Source: Plakobranchus ocellatus
Lineage: Eukaryota > Mollusca > Gastropoda > Plakobranchidae
Assembly: GCA_019648995.1 (NCBI GenBank)
Contig: BLXT01000154.1
Coordinates: 15,615-41,898, forward strand
DNA length: 26,284 nt
Direction: 5' to 3'
The translations under genes were made by a program, and so were the position numbers. This document shows, piece by piece, positions 1 to 12,194 of the stretch; position 1 is the first letter of the stretch, and every line of letters begins with the position of its first letter. The notes beneath the pieces are model-generated. The model saw nothing but the letters and a program-made list of their open reading frames with translations. It was not told the origin of the DNA and made no database searches.

Positions 1-78
1 ATGGATGAGTGGATGTATGGATAAGTCGATGTTGATTTTAATCCCCCAAAGACATCGACTTATCAGTAGTCAACTGTA
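1..78. mobile_element. Pogo/Tigger-type DNA transposon, right-hand end only
   Basis: Bases 1-76 end in the terminal sequence whose reverse complement is CAGTTGACTACTGATAAGTC, followed by TA at 77-78, the target site of pogo/Tigger elements. The body lies to the left, outside the window. It is the exact reverse complement of 25777-25852 over all 76 bases. Inside it, GATAAGTCGATGT and its reverse complement face each other across about 19 bases, so each end can fold into a hairpin. Confidence 0.75.
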
Positions 79-2010
79 ATTAAAATAACTTATATTAAGG
101 AACGATTCCCCTAAAAAATCATCAAACATATATATAGTAACTTTGAAATGGTTACCTGGTATCTGTGCAGTCTTGTTATTAAAAAGGATCATGCTAATAT
201 GTTGAAAAGAGAGCAATTTGTTTGAATTTTTATTGAGAGGAGACAAGCATAGTATTTGTACTGTAAAATTGAGATTTGTGTAAAGATGATAGGAAAGGAT
301 GAAAATATGCTCATTGCTAGATTGGCTTACTACAGTAAGATTAAGAAAGGCCAAGGTTCAATTGGAAGGCTAACACTTCTACGTTCTAGTTCTACAGACA
401 TCTTTCCAAAGCGATAGGGTATAAGTGTCTATATAAATTGAAATACCAGTTTTGCTCTACACCCTATTTTTTTTTCATACAATCTCGATCAATGTATTTT
501 AAGAGCATTTAAGAAATAAGACAGGAACATTTAAAATAAAATCTCTTCTAGTTGTAGACATTCAGTTCAACATTGAAATTTATGTTTCATTTCATGCTTT
601 ACTTCAATTAATATTCAGCTAAAGCTTAATTTTTCAGGAGACCAACTGCAAGGGGGGATAGGGTGCTTGTTGGAGAAACTGCTTGATGTTTTTATCTCTA
701 CTATGATTATAATCAATAATTTCTTTCCCTGATGTCGTAAGATAGGAGTTTTATTTCTAAATTTTGTCTTTAAGACACAATCAAACTTACCTTTGTTACA
801 TACATTGTTTCTCTAATCATGTCAATATACATTAATTTATATAACTGTTATTTTGGTTAGTAATAGAAATTGTTATGCCTCTATATATCAATCTCTGTGA
901 ATAAGTAATAGTAATTGTTACGCCTTTTTATCAATTTGTGTGAATATGTTGCTGAATTTAATTAAACATGATCAACAATAATAATAATGAAGATAATAAT
1001 CAAAAGTGGTGCTGCAACTTTGAACGTTCTTCACATGATGCAGGCCTGTTATTTTGTAGAATGTTAAGGTGAAATAAAAAAAAACAAAAAACACCTTTTT
1101 ATTTACTGTATAATTGGCATTTTTTTTTTGTTTTTGTTTTTTGGGTTTTTTTTTTTTTTTTTTTTGTAAAACCCTGTAAAAGTTTATTTTCCAAAGGCTT
1201 GTAGAATGTATAATATTGAAACCTGCAGCTATAACCAGCCAATGATCTGTTACTTAACAGAATGTCCTGATTGTTTTCCCAGGTTGAACTTCCCGGGTTT
1301 TATTTTTAATATATTTTTTAAAATAATTAATTGTGCTAAAAGTAAAAGTAATTAAAGTTTTGAGTTCAATATCTTCAAAACCTATTCTTTAAGTACTGTT
1401 CATACGGGCACTTGAAGTGAGGCTATCATCAGGTTCATGCATGGAATTTTGGTTGCACTCAAAAGGTGAATTTACAGTAAATTTGATTTACCTAAACCTT
1501 TTGCACAACTCTCATGTAATTACCCTTCATCATATCTTAGTTTTTAAGAAAATGTAAGTTATTGGGTTTTCGCATGGGGCCAGATTCAAAAGATTTATGA
1601 TGACAACATACAGAGCTAATAATTTTTTTTTTTTTTTAATCTTTAAACACATGAAAAGAATAATTTTACTTCTACCAGTACCCATTTTTAGAGAACCATT
1701 GTCATTTTTCTTCAAAGGCAATAACAAAATTTAGTTTAAGGGCCTTTTTTTCCCAAAAGGTAAGAGTTCAGTATTTTTCCATCCCATAAATGTGCCTCAG
1801 TAATTCAGATATTTTTCAGTAGTATATGAGCCATTGCCAAAAGGTCACCACAAACATGCTCCACAGAGTGAAATTTTAGAATTGGATATTTTGTCATGAA
1901 TCTATACTTATATGATAACATGCATAAAGATGTCTACCAGAGTGCTGTTGCTTGCCAAGATAGTTCAGCCATTGGTTTTATGTGTATGCAACTTTTTCTA
2001 ACGAGCACCA

Positions 2011-4815
2011 GTGTGTAACGGTTGTATTGACGTATGACATAAACAATCTAGAAAGTGACAAATAAATGCTCAAACTCAAAGGAACTTCAAAAGACATGAA
2101 AAGATTGAACATTATCCGTGCATTTTTATAAAAAAAATAGGTGTGAACAGCCAAGTTGAAACAAAAAATGTTTTATTCACGTTTCAATAATCGCTCATAG
2201 TAAACGACATAAATGCAACAAATGAAACTTTAATGTATTTCATAATAAGGCAAAGTATAGTATAACTTAGTAATCATTTAAGATTTGGAGGAGTCAAAAA
2301 CTATTTTGATAGTCAGAAATAAGCAAAGGCATGGCAAATATAGCTCCAGCTAAGTTCAAGTGTTACGGTTGTATCATGTCATACATCACAGTTGCACTAT
2401 GTTGTACGTTACGGTTGTAACACAACATACTGAATAAACTATGAATTCCACATTTGCATACCCCAAATATTTTGCACTATGTTGTACGTTACAGTTGTAA
2501 CACAACATACTGAATAAACTATGAATTCCACATTTGCATACCCCAAATATCTCAAATGCCCATTTCACATTGAAATTAAAGTTCACAAACTTACAGCAGC
2601 ATAAAAAATATAAGAATTAATAGATAATAAGCTTAACAGGGTCATTTCATTAAAACTTTTTTTTGTAAATTCTCATTAAACGATATCCATAATAAATATA
2701 GTATGGATAATAGAGCTAATTCAGTTGAATTGAGTAAACGATTCATCAAATGTTTCATTACTATTTTCCATTAGAAATTATTAGTTTCAATGGCAAATAT
2801 GAAAAGCTTTTGATATATATGCTAAACTATTAAATTTTAAACTCTATGACTTTTCATAATCATATACACTGCATAGCCTCAGTTCCCACAAATGCTTAAA
2901 ATTTGCTGGTCTTAATTGTGAAAGACTTTGTTCATCGCTGATGGATTGTTATTTGAAACTCAGTCAAAGGTAAACAATGTCACCATTGTGACATAAAAGT
3001 AAAAAGTAATAATTAGGTCTAAAGCTTTTCTTGGTTATATTGAAATCTGATTTGTTTTATCTTGATTTTAACTTAATCAGGTTTATAAAATTTAGGGTTA
3101 TTTTAAATCACTGATTACATTTTGGGCTCTAATTATTACCTTGGAAAATTCTAGTTTACGGCCGTAACAAAATTACCGCTAACTTGTAAAATGTCGCCTT
3201 CGTATCTTTTTCAACAGTGGAAAATTATAGACTTCATGCGCTGAAAACACCTATTGTAAACTTTTCTGACAAAACAGAAAGACTGTGTGCAGTTCAAAAT
3301 TTTAAAAATTTTTTTGTCATGGCTATAACAGTAAAACAAAGGCCAATTGTAGTACAGTATGCATGTCACTGAGATTTGGCCATAACAAAAAAAATTGAAC
3401 GAAAGATGCAAGGTTCAGGTCTATTTTTTATTTAATGTAAATGTAGCACTATCCGTAAACCCCCTTAATATAGCAAAAGTGCAAAAGAGTCAGAAAAATG
3501 GGAACCTAACTGTCACTTCGGTCAAAATGGAAAACACTTGAAGTTTAAATTTGTAAGGCATTACTGTGTGCCCAAGTCTAATTTTGAAATGGCCTGTTAT
3601 GGTTGTATGCGTACAACAAAACACGTCGTAACAAAACTGTTTAACATGGAACAAGGTGGATTAATTAAAGCGAGTTTTCAAAGGGCTGTAAAGATTCCCT
3701 TGCTCCTTTTAATTAAACTGCCAATTAAATCTTACTAAATGTCTGCTTATAGTTGGGGAAACTATAATCTGTGTTATGGCTGTATCATGTACAGCAAACG
3801 TGCATGTCGTCATGGTGTCCAAAACTGACTGAGTAATTTTGCTTTTACAAATAATCCTGTAAATCCTACAATATATATTGTTATTATAAGCCAACCATCT
3901 ATAAATCAGAGAGAAACGTAACAGTTGTATCACTAACCGGCTCTATCGTAACGGTTGTATCATCCAAACAAAGACCGTACCGTACGACACACATCTTAGC
4001 CCCGTGGAGAGCTTAATGTGAATGAAAGACAAAAACTTTGAGGCGATTCCATCTCACCACCAACCATTCTTCCCTCCCATGCATTAAAATGTTCAAGGAT
4101 GATACATCCTAAGCAAAACTGGTAGCATTACGGTCGCTGAAAAACGTACAACAATTAGGTCTAGAGTCGATCTTAGTTTCTCTCTGGTCATTTTTCAAGC
4201 CTCAGAGGCTGATTTTTTTGCTGAAATACCGGGAACCAATGTTTAACTAGATTTAGTGTATAAGCTTTAGTTTTCTTTTCTTTTTAGTGCATATACCTTC
4301 AGATTATATTGGCCTAGAATCGTACGATACTCGATACAACCGTAACATCATTTTTCATTACGCTGCCATCAATGTGATAGTGGCTTAAAACCGATGGGAT
4401 TTTGTGAGGTGATAAAACAGACCTTTATCTTTCATTTGAGACCAGTTTTGTTATATTTAGACCTATAATTTTTTCTGCTACGAGAGACTCAGATTTGGAC
4501 AAAAGAACTTTCACTACCCGAAAAATATCAATGTAATGGCAAAACGCTATTGAATGCTGTCTCTCTGATATTCTTCCCTTAGATCATATCATGACCAATT
4601 TTCCCGATGGTTCCTGTTTTAAGTTTTCGGCTTGAATAGATACTCTATTAAGTAATGGTGAACTTTTGGCAATGGCTCATATTACAAATAGTAAAATCAA
4701 TGTTTGGCAGTTCTGTGTCAGGGGTGGTTATTTCTGGCCCTCCAAAGATTTTAGAGGGGAAAAAATTTGCAACCAAAGTACACAGAATTTGACAAAATTT
4801 GCAGTTGTATCACAA
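2011..4815. repeat. Cluster of a dispersed motif close to TAACGGTTGTATCA
   Basis: The same short motif recurs in at least ten variants: near 2016, 2363, 2410, 2490, 3598, 3774, 3918, 3948 and 4802 on the plus strand, near 4332 on the minus strand, and as the perfect palindrome TTACGGCCGTAA at 3156-3167. Several copies are followed by TACG, GTAC or CGTACG, which are otherwise uncommon in this AT-rich stretch. The copies at 3918 and 3948 are 30 bases apart. Most others are irregularly spaced. Confidence 0.5.
2392..2550. repeat. 80-bp tandem duplication
   Basis: Bases 2392-2471 and 2472-2550 are two copies of one unit beginning TTGCACTATGTTGTACGTTA. I see a single internal difference (ACGGTTG versus ACAGTTG). 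The near identity implies a recent event. Each copy carries one copy of the dispersed TTACGGTTGTAA-like motif. Confidence 0.9.
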
Positions 4816-5969
4816 TGCTATTGAATTGAAGACAGATATAAATCAAATCTGAATAAAAGATTTACAAAATGCTTATATGCAGAAAACAAAATAGTATTGA
4901 TAAAGAAGAAAATATTACAAAAGGGACTCCATTGCATTTCATGAAGCTAAGCCATTGGGTACTACTACTGTTAGCTTGCATCAAATGCAGCTATCGCCTA
5001 ATCATTGCTACCTTACGATAACATAATTATATCACTATATGGCATTCTAACTTTCATAACCGAAGAAGCATTAAGGGGCAATTACATTGACTGACATTCC
5101 TGATTTTTTTTAGGTGCGAACAAAATTGGTATTCACTTTTGAAATCCATATATCTTATCACAATTAAATGAACACAGTTTTTATCATACAGTACCACTTC
5201 TAAAGGTTAACAATTTTAATTAAAAATTAAATAATCCACTCAATCTTTCTAGTATCAATGTGATACAATATTTAAAAAAGCATAAGCATACACCTACATT
5301 GTATATAAAGGCAATTGTTTAATAGAAATTATAATAAACTGGAAGGTGAAACCATTGCTGAATTAAGCGCTGTTTTGTAAGGGTTTTACAAGAAATGTCC
5401 TGAGTTATACATAAAAAAAATAAAAAATACACAAGTGATGAAACAGTAATAATACATGTACACTGCTGGCACATAGTGTTTGGTGTACAGATAAGACTCT
5501 CCAAGTCTTCAATCCAGTCTGAAATAGTCACACATGGCATTTAACAAATTTAAAATCATTGGTTTTGCAACGCCTAAGTAAGTCTAAGAAAGACTATGCA
5601 GTGAAATGAAACAAATGAAGATAAAGCTATTGCTAAAAAGGTGAAAAGAGGGATGATAGGGTAAGATAATGATTAGAGCCTTTCGTATGATTTTCTCATT
5701 CAGATATTTACTGATCTCTTTAGATGCATGGGTAATTTTTAATCTAAGTAACTTGGAAAAAAATTTTACCCAGCAGCCCAAATTCCCATGTTGTGGAGAC
5801 ATCAACATTACATTCTTTCATATCATTCATGTATTTCATTTCAATTCTCAATTATATGTAGTTGCTTTGAGCACAGCTTACAACTCTAGCCCTGCACTCT
5901 GGCAACATCAGGGGAATGTGGCTAAAACTGGCAAACTGTTCAGACCAGTCCTGTTTTAAGTGACAGATG

Positions 5970-6225
5970 ACAGTCATCAGTCTCTGCATGGAAACTACAA
6001 ACCACTGACAGGACCATAAAGAAATTTCAGAGAACTGTTTAAATGCAGGCCTGTCCTTGGTGATTGTCGTCAATTCCTGCACGAAACTATGAACCACTTA
6101 AACGACCTGCTGGAAATTTCAGAGAACCGTTTAAATGCAGGCCTTTTCTAGGGAACTGTCATCAGTCCCTGCATGAAAAGTACAAATGACTGAAATGACC
6201 AATGAGAAATCTCAGAGATGGTGGC
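5970..6225. repeat. 92-bp tandem repeat, about 2.7 copies
   Basis: Units start near 5970, 6062 and 6154. Each starts with a version of GTCATCAGTCCCTGCATG, and the first two later contain GAAATTTCAGAGAACTGTTT (6021 and 6113, exactly 92 bases apart) followed by AAATGCAGGCC. Copies are clearly diverged, so this is an older array than the 80-bp duplication. Confidence 0.8.
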
Positions 6226-7555
6226 AACACTTTAGGTTGATGTCAACAAGGGCAACAAACTCATCAAAGAAGAAATTAACGACTTGGTAATTTGTCAGAA
6301 AGGTGAAAAGAAGTATAGTTTCAAGAAGAAACAAAAAAAGGCTTTTGCATTCTAAAGGGCCCTATCCACTATCAATTAAATTGTACATTTTCATTATCGC
6401 AATAAAAATTATTGACTATTTTCAACATATTCCGGTTGCCCTGCTACTTTTCAATACAATATATAATTTAAATTTAATCGATAAAACCAGGATCATTTTG
6501 GTCTTGCCCGTTGTGGAAGAGGAACATGGAGTTTGACACAGCAATCACTGTTGCAGTTGTTGCTACTGAAGATGAAGATCGATTTGCCGAGAAAGAACAT
6601 GCTGAATAGTCGGACAGTGGTCTCTAATATTTTAAAAGTTTGGACATTCAAAATTACTACATGAATTGAGCCATAATGAACCACAGGATTTTCAAAACTT
6701 TATTTTAAATGGATGTTGGATCCTTCAATGAGCTTTTGCAGATGGTGGAGCCCCTGATCATGAAACAAACTACTAAAATGTGTGCTGCCATCCCATTTAA
6801 TTATTTCCCTTTAAAATCCATCCTGCCAAAATTTCAAAACGTTTTCCCATAGACTTGCCAAAAGACAAAAATTAACTCAAAATAATGCTCTGTAGTATCT
6901 CCATAAATAATGAATGATTTCACCAGCAGTAGCAAGGCAAATAATGTAGATGGGGATAAAACAAGGATGGCCCCATACAGCACACCTACAAAAGACCAGA
7001 AGGGAAAAGGTGTGTCTAGGACCCTTTCAATTATGATCTAGATATATAGGAAAGCATAGTGCTGATAATAAAAAAAAAAAAAAAAACGTTATTTCAAATA
7101 TACACAGTTTTATTTTTGTAAAACGGCTACAATTTCAGACACATTTACAATAATTGTAATTGGAAATATTAGAAAGGCTGAATAAAGCAATGAAAACCTT
7201 CAAAAGTTTCAGGCATTAAGGCAAATGATTTGAGATATGAGATGCTTTATCATAATTCATGTGTAAAGAAAAGAAATGACATTATGAAAGACACATCACA
7301 TCCACTTATGACACAAATTCTGTACCAAATCACAAAAGAAGACTTGTTTTGCCAAAATCTAAGAACACCTTTAATGCTCAACTCTACTGCCATTATTACA
7401 AAGTTTAATATAAAAGGTGAGCAGGTGTGTGCTAGAAGGCATATACAAATTATGTTGGTATGTGTGTGGGTGCATGTGCATGCATGCGTTTGTGAGAGAA
7501 GAAAAGAGAGACTCAGTTGAATATTTCATATGAATAGTGTTGGCAAAATACAATT

Positions 7556-8386
7556 TACAGTGGAACACGTTTAAACCGAAATTCTAGCGAATATGATTTC
7601 TATTTTGGTTTAAGCATAGTGCATTAAATAAGTAATATTAAAAGGAGAGTAACCATCTTCCAAAATATCAAGTTAAATCAATCCCACCCATCGTCATATC
7701 ACAATGTGAATGAACACACCTATCCAAGAATCTTTCTCTCTTTCTTACCCATTTCTTTATCTCCTTCTCTTTCCTTTTCAATTAAGATGTTATTGCGCCT
7801 GTTATAGATGTGGAATAATAGAGCTCCCACAACTTCAACATCGCCTAAGTAAGATTTCCGGTCCTGAAATCTCTACTTTTACAATTTAATNAAGTTTCCC
7901 GGTACTGAAGTTCTCAGCAAGACAGATGGCTTTATTATTGGCTGTGATGCAACAGTGTTTGCTTAGCTTAGCGCTGATGGGACCTAGACATGTAAGGAGT
8001 GCCTGGCACGGTCCCGCTGCGTAACTGAGTGGTGGAAGAGAAGGGATGGGCAGGTGTGTGCACTAGACCTAGACCTAGCCAGACATCGGGCCTGGCTATC
8101 TGTAGTGTGAGGTACCGGTAACTAACAGTAATGGGTTTGTGTGGATTAATGCGAGAAAGAGAGGGAAGGGCAAGTGTGTTTAAAAAAAAAAAAGTCTTTT
8201 TTTTTAACGTGTCGGTCGGACAGTGACTGGGCTTTCCCGGTAGATTTTATTTCGCTTTAGCGATAGTTTGGCAGCCAACGCTTTCAGTTTACCGCATGTT
8301 TAATAAGAAAGAATAAGAGGAAAAATGAAAAGCTCTACAATTTCTTTTTGGTTTAGCCGTTTTCGGTTTAGGTGTGGTCTACTGTA
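7556..8386. mobile_element. Non-autonomous pogo/Tigger-type element, 827 bp
   Basis: The left end CAGTGGAACACGTTTAAACC (7558) and the reverse complement of the right end, CAGTAGACCACACCTAAACC, are imperfect inverted repeats, each flanked by TA (7556-7557 and 8385-8386). CAG/CTG termini with TA duplication are typical of pogo/Tigger members of Tc1/mariner. No transposase-like frame is seen inside. The interior is more GC-rich than its surroundings, with GGxGAAGGGCAGGTGTGTG-like repeats, and base 7891 is an unresolved N. On the minus strand it contains AATAAA at 8251-8246, about 650 bases past the exon B stop. Confidence 0.78.
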
Positions 8387-8899
8387 TATATGTCAGTTCA
8401 AGCAACATGATCAGCTGTCAAACAAAAAAATCTATCTATGTTATTGGAAATATATTCAAAAGCCATGCCACTGATCTGTTGCTGTATCTTTACATTTCAA
8501 AATGAAAAATATTAACAAAAGATCTATGTAATGAAAAAGATTTTTTTTTGGTTTTTTTTTTTTTTTTATATAAAAAATAATTTGCATTTTGGAGAGCGGC
8601 TTCATTCTATCATTTTGCAGAAATAATCATAGAAAAAAAAATTGTCTGTGATACATACTTAATACTTATAAAGGTATATAAAGACCTTAAACAATCTTTC
8701 AGGGCTGAGGTCATGACAGAATGTGTAGGTAATGCCCACTGCGTTAAAAACCCTGCAGTGATGAGCAAGAGGAATCAGTTTCTCTGTGGCAATGAACACA
8801 ACGGCGATTTATAAAAAAGCAAATGCTTGCGAAGTTCATATTCATATTCATTTCTTTGCAAGAGCACCAACAACAGCATTGTTCTTGTCCAACTCTGTC
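8387..8899 (-). other. Presumed 3' untranslated region after exon B
   Basis: This follows the exon B stop on the minus strand. There is a T/A tract at 8541-8580. I found no canonical polyadenylation hexamer here; the nearest minus-strand candidates, ATTAAA (8304-8299) and AATAAA (8251-8246), fall inside the adjoining transposon. The assignment rests only on position. Confidence 0.4.
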
Positions 8900-9133
8900 T
8901 CAGTCCTCAGCATCATCAAACATGCCTTCCTCTTCCTCTAAAAGTAACACCAAGTCATCTTCAGGGAACAGATAGTCCAAATCCGGGACTCCATAGAACA
9001 GCTTGGAGAAACACATTTGGCCGGGCATTGAGTAATGAGAGTAAGGATCTCTCCGTGAAACAGGGCCTTTGCACAGGTAGCAGAAGTTCTGACCACACTT
9101 GACACATCGCATCAAGTTACAACCTTCCAATTT
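8900..9133 (-). CDS. RNF14: RNF14-like terminal exon B: alternative catalytic RING2 and acidic tail
   Basis: A 78-codon terminal exon including a TGA stop, also phase 0. The acceptor has a long T-rich tract but ends GTGAAG|AAA, a weaker match than exon A. It begins KLEGCNLMRCVKC, again with C384 at the catalytic position, and ligands C389, C392, C397, C400 (FCYLC), H412 and C420 (QMCFSKLF) at exactly the spacing of exon A. Identity to A is 23 of 49 over the core; about 26 of 49 match vertebrate RNF14. The tail is different: PEDDLVLLLEEEEGMFDDAED, whose end resembles the short acidic RNF14 C-terminus. I saw no second CPCC exon between 9134 and 13705, so its natural partner is the exon at 18068. 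It could instead be the remnant of a second gene copy, though the open frame, ligands and stop argue for use. Confidence 0.82.
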   Translation of the reverse strand, partial: KLEGCNLMRCVKCGQNFCYLCKGPVSRRDPYSHYSMPGQMCFSKLFYGVPDLDYLFPEDDLVLLLEEEEGMFDDAED

Positions 9134-11426
9134 CTTCACAAAAATAAAAAAAGAAAGAGGCCAAGAAGGTAGGTTTAGATCATGAAAATGGCTGCTGCTG
9201 TTTTACATCAGGAATTTTAATACAGATAAATGGAGTGTATATAAAGATAAGACTTTCAATTTAAGTTTTTTATTTTTTTTAAAACGTGATTTCCTTTTGA
9301 AAAATTAATGTTTTTCAGATTATCTTCATATATTCTTTTATGAAACTTGACATTTAAAGAAACCATAATTTGATTTTCAAAAAAAGATATTGAATTTGTC
9401 TCAGTGCAAAGACAATTTCAATCATGCCCTATTCAATGAGAAGGCAAAGTGAAACATAGAAAAATGGGCGCAAGTAATGGAGTATGGCAAAGCCTGGAAG
9501 GGTAGGGCTCTTATTAATATTAATATACATATGGACTGAAAAAAAAAATGTGTGTCAACACCATGATATAAATTATAATGTTGACATAAAAAAGGCAATT
9601 AGAGAATAAACAATTGTTTTTTTCTTTGAGCTATTACTAACATGAACAAAATTAAAAATAAAATAAATAAAACAGATTTATGAGTTGCTTGGTGCCTTTT
9701 CCCTAAGACAGGCAGGATATAAATAAAGCCGACCAAAGTTTTTAAAAATCCAAAGAAATTTTTTGGGGCATTCATCAGAAGTTTGACCATTTCTAAATAT
9801 TTCAGAATTAATATAGCATTGAAATTATGGCTATAAATCCAAAAGTAAAGGCAAACCCTTGTTGTTAGGGACTATTTTAACTTCATAGTTTCTCTAAATA
9901 CAATTTTCTCAAAACTTAAGGGTTTTGAAGCCACCAAGTTTGGTAACTTAAAATGTACTAAAGCAAAAATTCTTTCACCATTAGAAAGGGAATTGAAACG
10001 TCTTTTCTAACAAAATTAAAATAAAAATTGACTTAAGAAACATTTACAAAAGACTTGTTTTGTATGGTCAGGTCACATATGATTATGATCTAACTTAAAA
10101 AGAGAAAGGAGGCCTTTTATTTAATTCACCATTATGCCACAACAGGTAAATCCCTTGAGGCCAAAAATTGTTGACCACGGATTTGTCTAAATCACAGAAA
10201 AAAACAATGAATTTGATGATGCTGTGTTTCAATTGGTGAGAAGATCTACTAAATTAAAAATAGTTGAACTGCAGTTGCTCCCTTCAATCATCACAAACAC
10301 AGATTTTACCACTCTCCTTATACAGAAGTAATTTTTTTCTTTTTCAAGAGGGAGGAGATAAGAAAGCTCATGAGCTTCTCTTAAGATCAATGATTTCATT
10401 TTAGGGGTCTGGGCAACTTTTCAGATCTTATTGAACACTAGGAGGGTGGGGGTGGAGGCAGTCTTGAGTAACTTTATCTGAATCTTGGTTTGTGCCTAAA
10501 TTGTTAAGCGCAAAGTTTGGTGATAGCAATTCAATGAAACACAAATGGTTTTGAGTATTTTAATGTTAATGCAGGACTAGCCTGTGCAGTTTGTGTATGT
10601 GTATCACAATGTCCACCAATCTGGGTCATCAAAAATCACTGACTGAACCAAATTTCTATGCGCTGAGACAGGTTTGGCACTGTCTGTCATCACTCTGTTT
10701 AATCATTTTAATGTCTATAACTCAGGTTTGAGACATGTAGTCAACAACAACTGAGTCAATGTGCAGATGGGACTGGCAGAAAGGTGTAAATTTTGCTAAG
10801 TGCTTCGGTGTAAAGCAAGCCCTGCCCAAAGTAGATTCATAAAGGCCTGGCACATATCTACAAATACAATTAGCACTAGACTTGTCTCTTGGGACAGAAT
10901 GCAACAAAGGTGGGCAAGCACAGTTTCTTATAATGAGGCAACTGCTAGCTTGTTTGTTTAAAAGATAACCAATGTTCCTCCTTAGATCTAATGAGGATTA
11001 ATCTACTAGTAGTAATGCACTTGCAGCCAGAGAGGAGGGCAGGTGTAGTTAGCAACTGTGTAGGGTGACTTTGACAGTCTATTTTCATTGTTATCACATG
11101 AGAGGATTCTAATGATGTAAGCCATACTGATGGAGCAACAAGAGTGATTTTAGTGGTAGTCTGCTAAATTTCTTCTCAATCACAGGTTGTTCTTTGTATA
11201 ACTGGAGAGTAAATAAGTTTGACACATTAGTGTTGACTGTGCAAATCAGTTTGACCAAAGTAAGAAGTAAGTGAAAAAGACACACAGAAGGAAATGACAC
11301 AGGAAAAAAGCATGGTGACAAAATCATCATTTTTGAGGAATCCATGTAATATTGCACCCATCATATTACATTGTATATCAAAGCACACAAAGCATGTTCT
11401 TTTTATGACATCAATACTTTAATCCT

Positions 11427-11785
11427 ATCCGTAAGCGTGGGGTAATTTTGTTACCCCAAGGCTTGTTTTTAATTCTTTTTAAATACTTAAATAGAAACTT
11501 TTCTTTCAGCTTTTCAGTATTCCTCAAAAATTTAATTTCACAATAATAATGATTGACATAAAATCAATATTGAACTGACCGAAGGTCATTTCTGAAACCC
11601 TCCTTGTATTTTTTACTATGTAAAGTATGGGGTGATTTTGTTTAACTCCCCACATACAGATAGGTATATAGTGATTTTTTGCTATATATGGTATGGGGAC
11701 TTGCAGTACCCCACTCGTATGGATAAGACTATTTGTTATTTAAAATGTGGGGGCACTCAATTACCCCCGACATACGGATATGACA
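11427..11785. repeat. Array of four short GGGG/CCCC hairpin units
   Basis: Four G-run/C-run pairs follow one another: 11439-11457 (GGGGTAATTTTGTTACCCC, a perfect 7-base stem), 11629-11651, 11695-11712 and 11749-11768. Most are flanked by related words such as ATCCGTA before or ACATACGGATA/GTATGGATA after, so the units look like decayed copies of a larger palindrome of the form ATCCGTA-GGGG-CCCC-TACGGAT. Confidence 0.6.
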
Positions 11786-12173
11786 ATAAAACACCTCTTA
11801 TGGATAGGGTTAAACGGCAGGAAAGAATGGGCTATATTATAATCAGAAGATGATTATATAAGCAGAAGATGCATGCATACATACATACATATATGGCACT
11901 AGTATTTTATTTAGAAGTATCTCCCATTTATGAGATCCTTTCATACAAAATAAGTTTTTTGTCTGGGATTGCCAGTAAGATTTAAAGCAAAACATTTTAA
12001 ACCAGTTGAAGATTTAATACAAAAAAAAGATTTTAGCTTTAAAAATGGCTGTCCTTTGGAAATCTCCATTAAAATTTTCTTCAATATTTCTGGCTATTTC
12101 TTCTGTTTTGCCTCATACTCTGTTGGGCCATTGCCAACAAATAACTTTTTGTAAAGACAGACAAACAGATCCA

Positions 12174-12194
12174 TGCACACACACACACACATAC
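12174..12194. repeat. CA dinucleotide microsatellite
   Basis: About nine CA units followed by TACATTCA. It is in non-coding sequence between exon A and exon B. Confidence 0.85.

Larger units (their letters stand above)
79..7555. other. Long AT-rich region without a supported gene
   Basis: Open frames here are short, AT-driven and show no domain, codon pattern or splice-consistent chain on either strand. Contents are low-complexity T and A tracts (about 1077-1166, 1621-1640, 7070-7087), the 2.0-4.8 kb motif cluster, an 80-bp duplication and a 92-bp tandem repeat, listed separately, and a TG-rich microsatellite near 7457-7492. On the minus strand this lies downstream of the last RNF14-like exon, so it is either intergenic or an intron of something outside the window. 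Confidence 0.6.

Noticed and set aside
8827-9102. Plus-strand 91-codon frame over exon B
   Set aside because: It is the antisense shadow of exon B, with no motif of its own.
10438-10460. G-quadruplex candidate
   Set aside because: The G runs are 3 and 5 long with only pairs beside them; four runs of three are not present.
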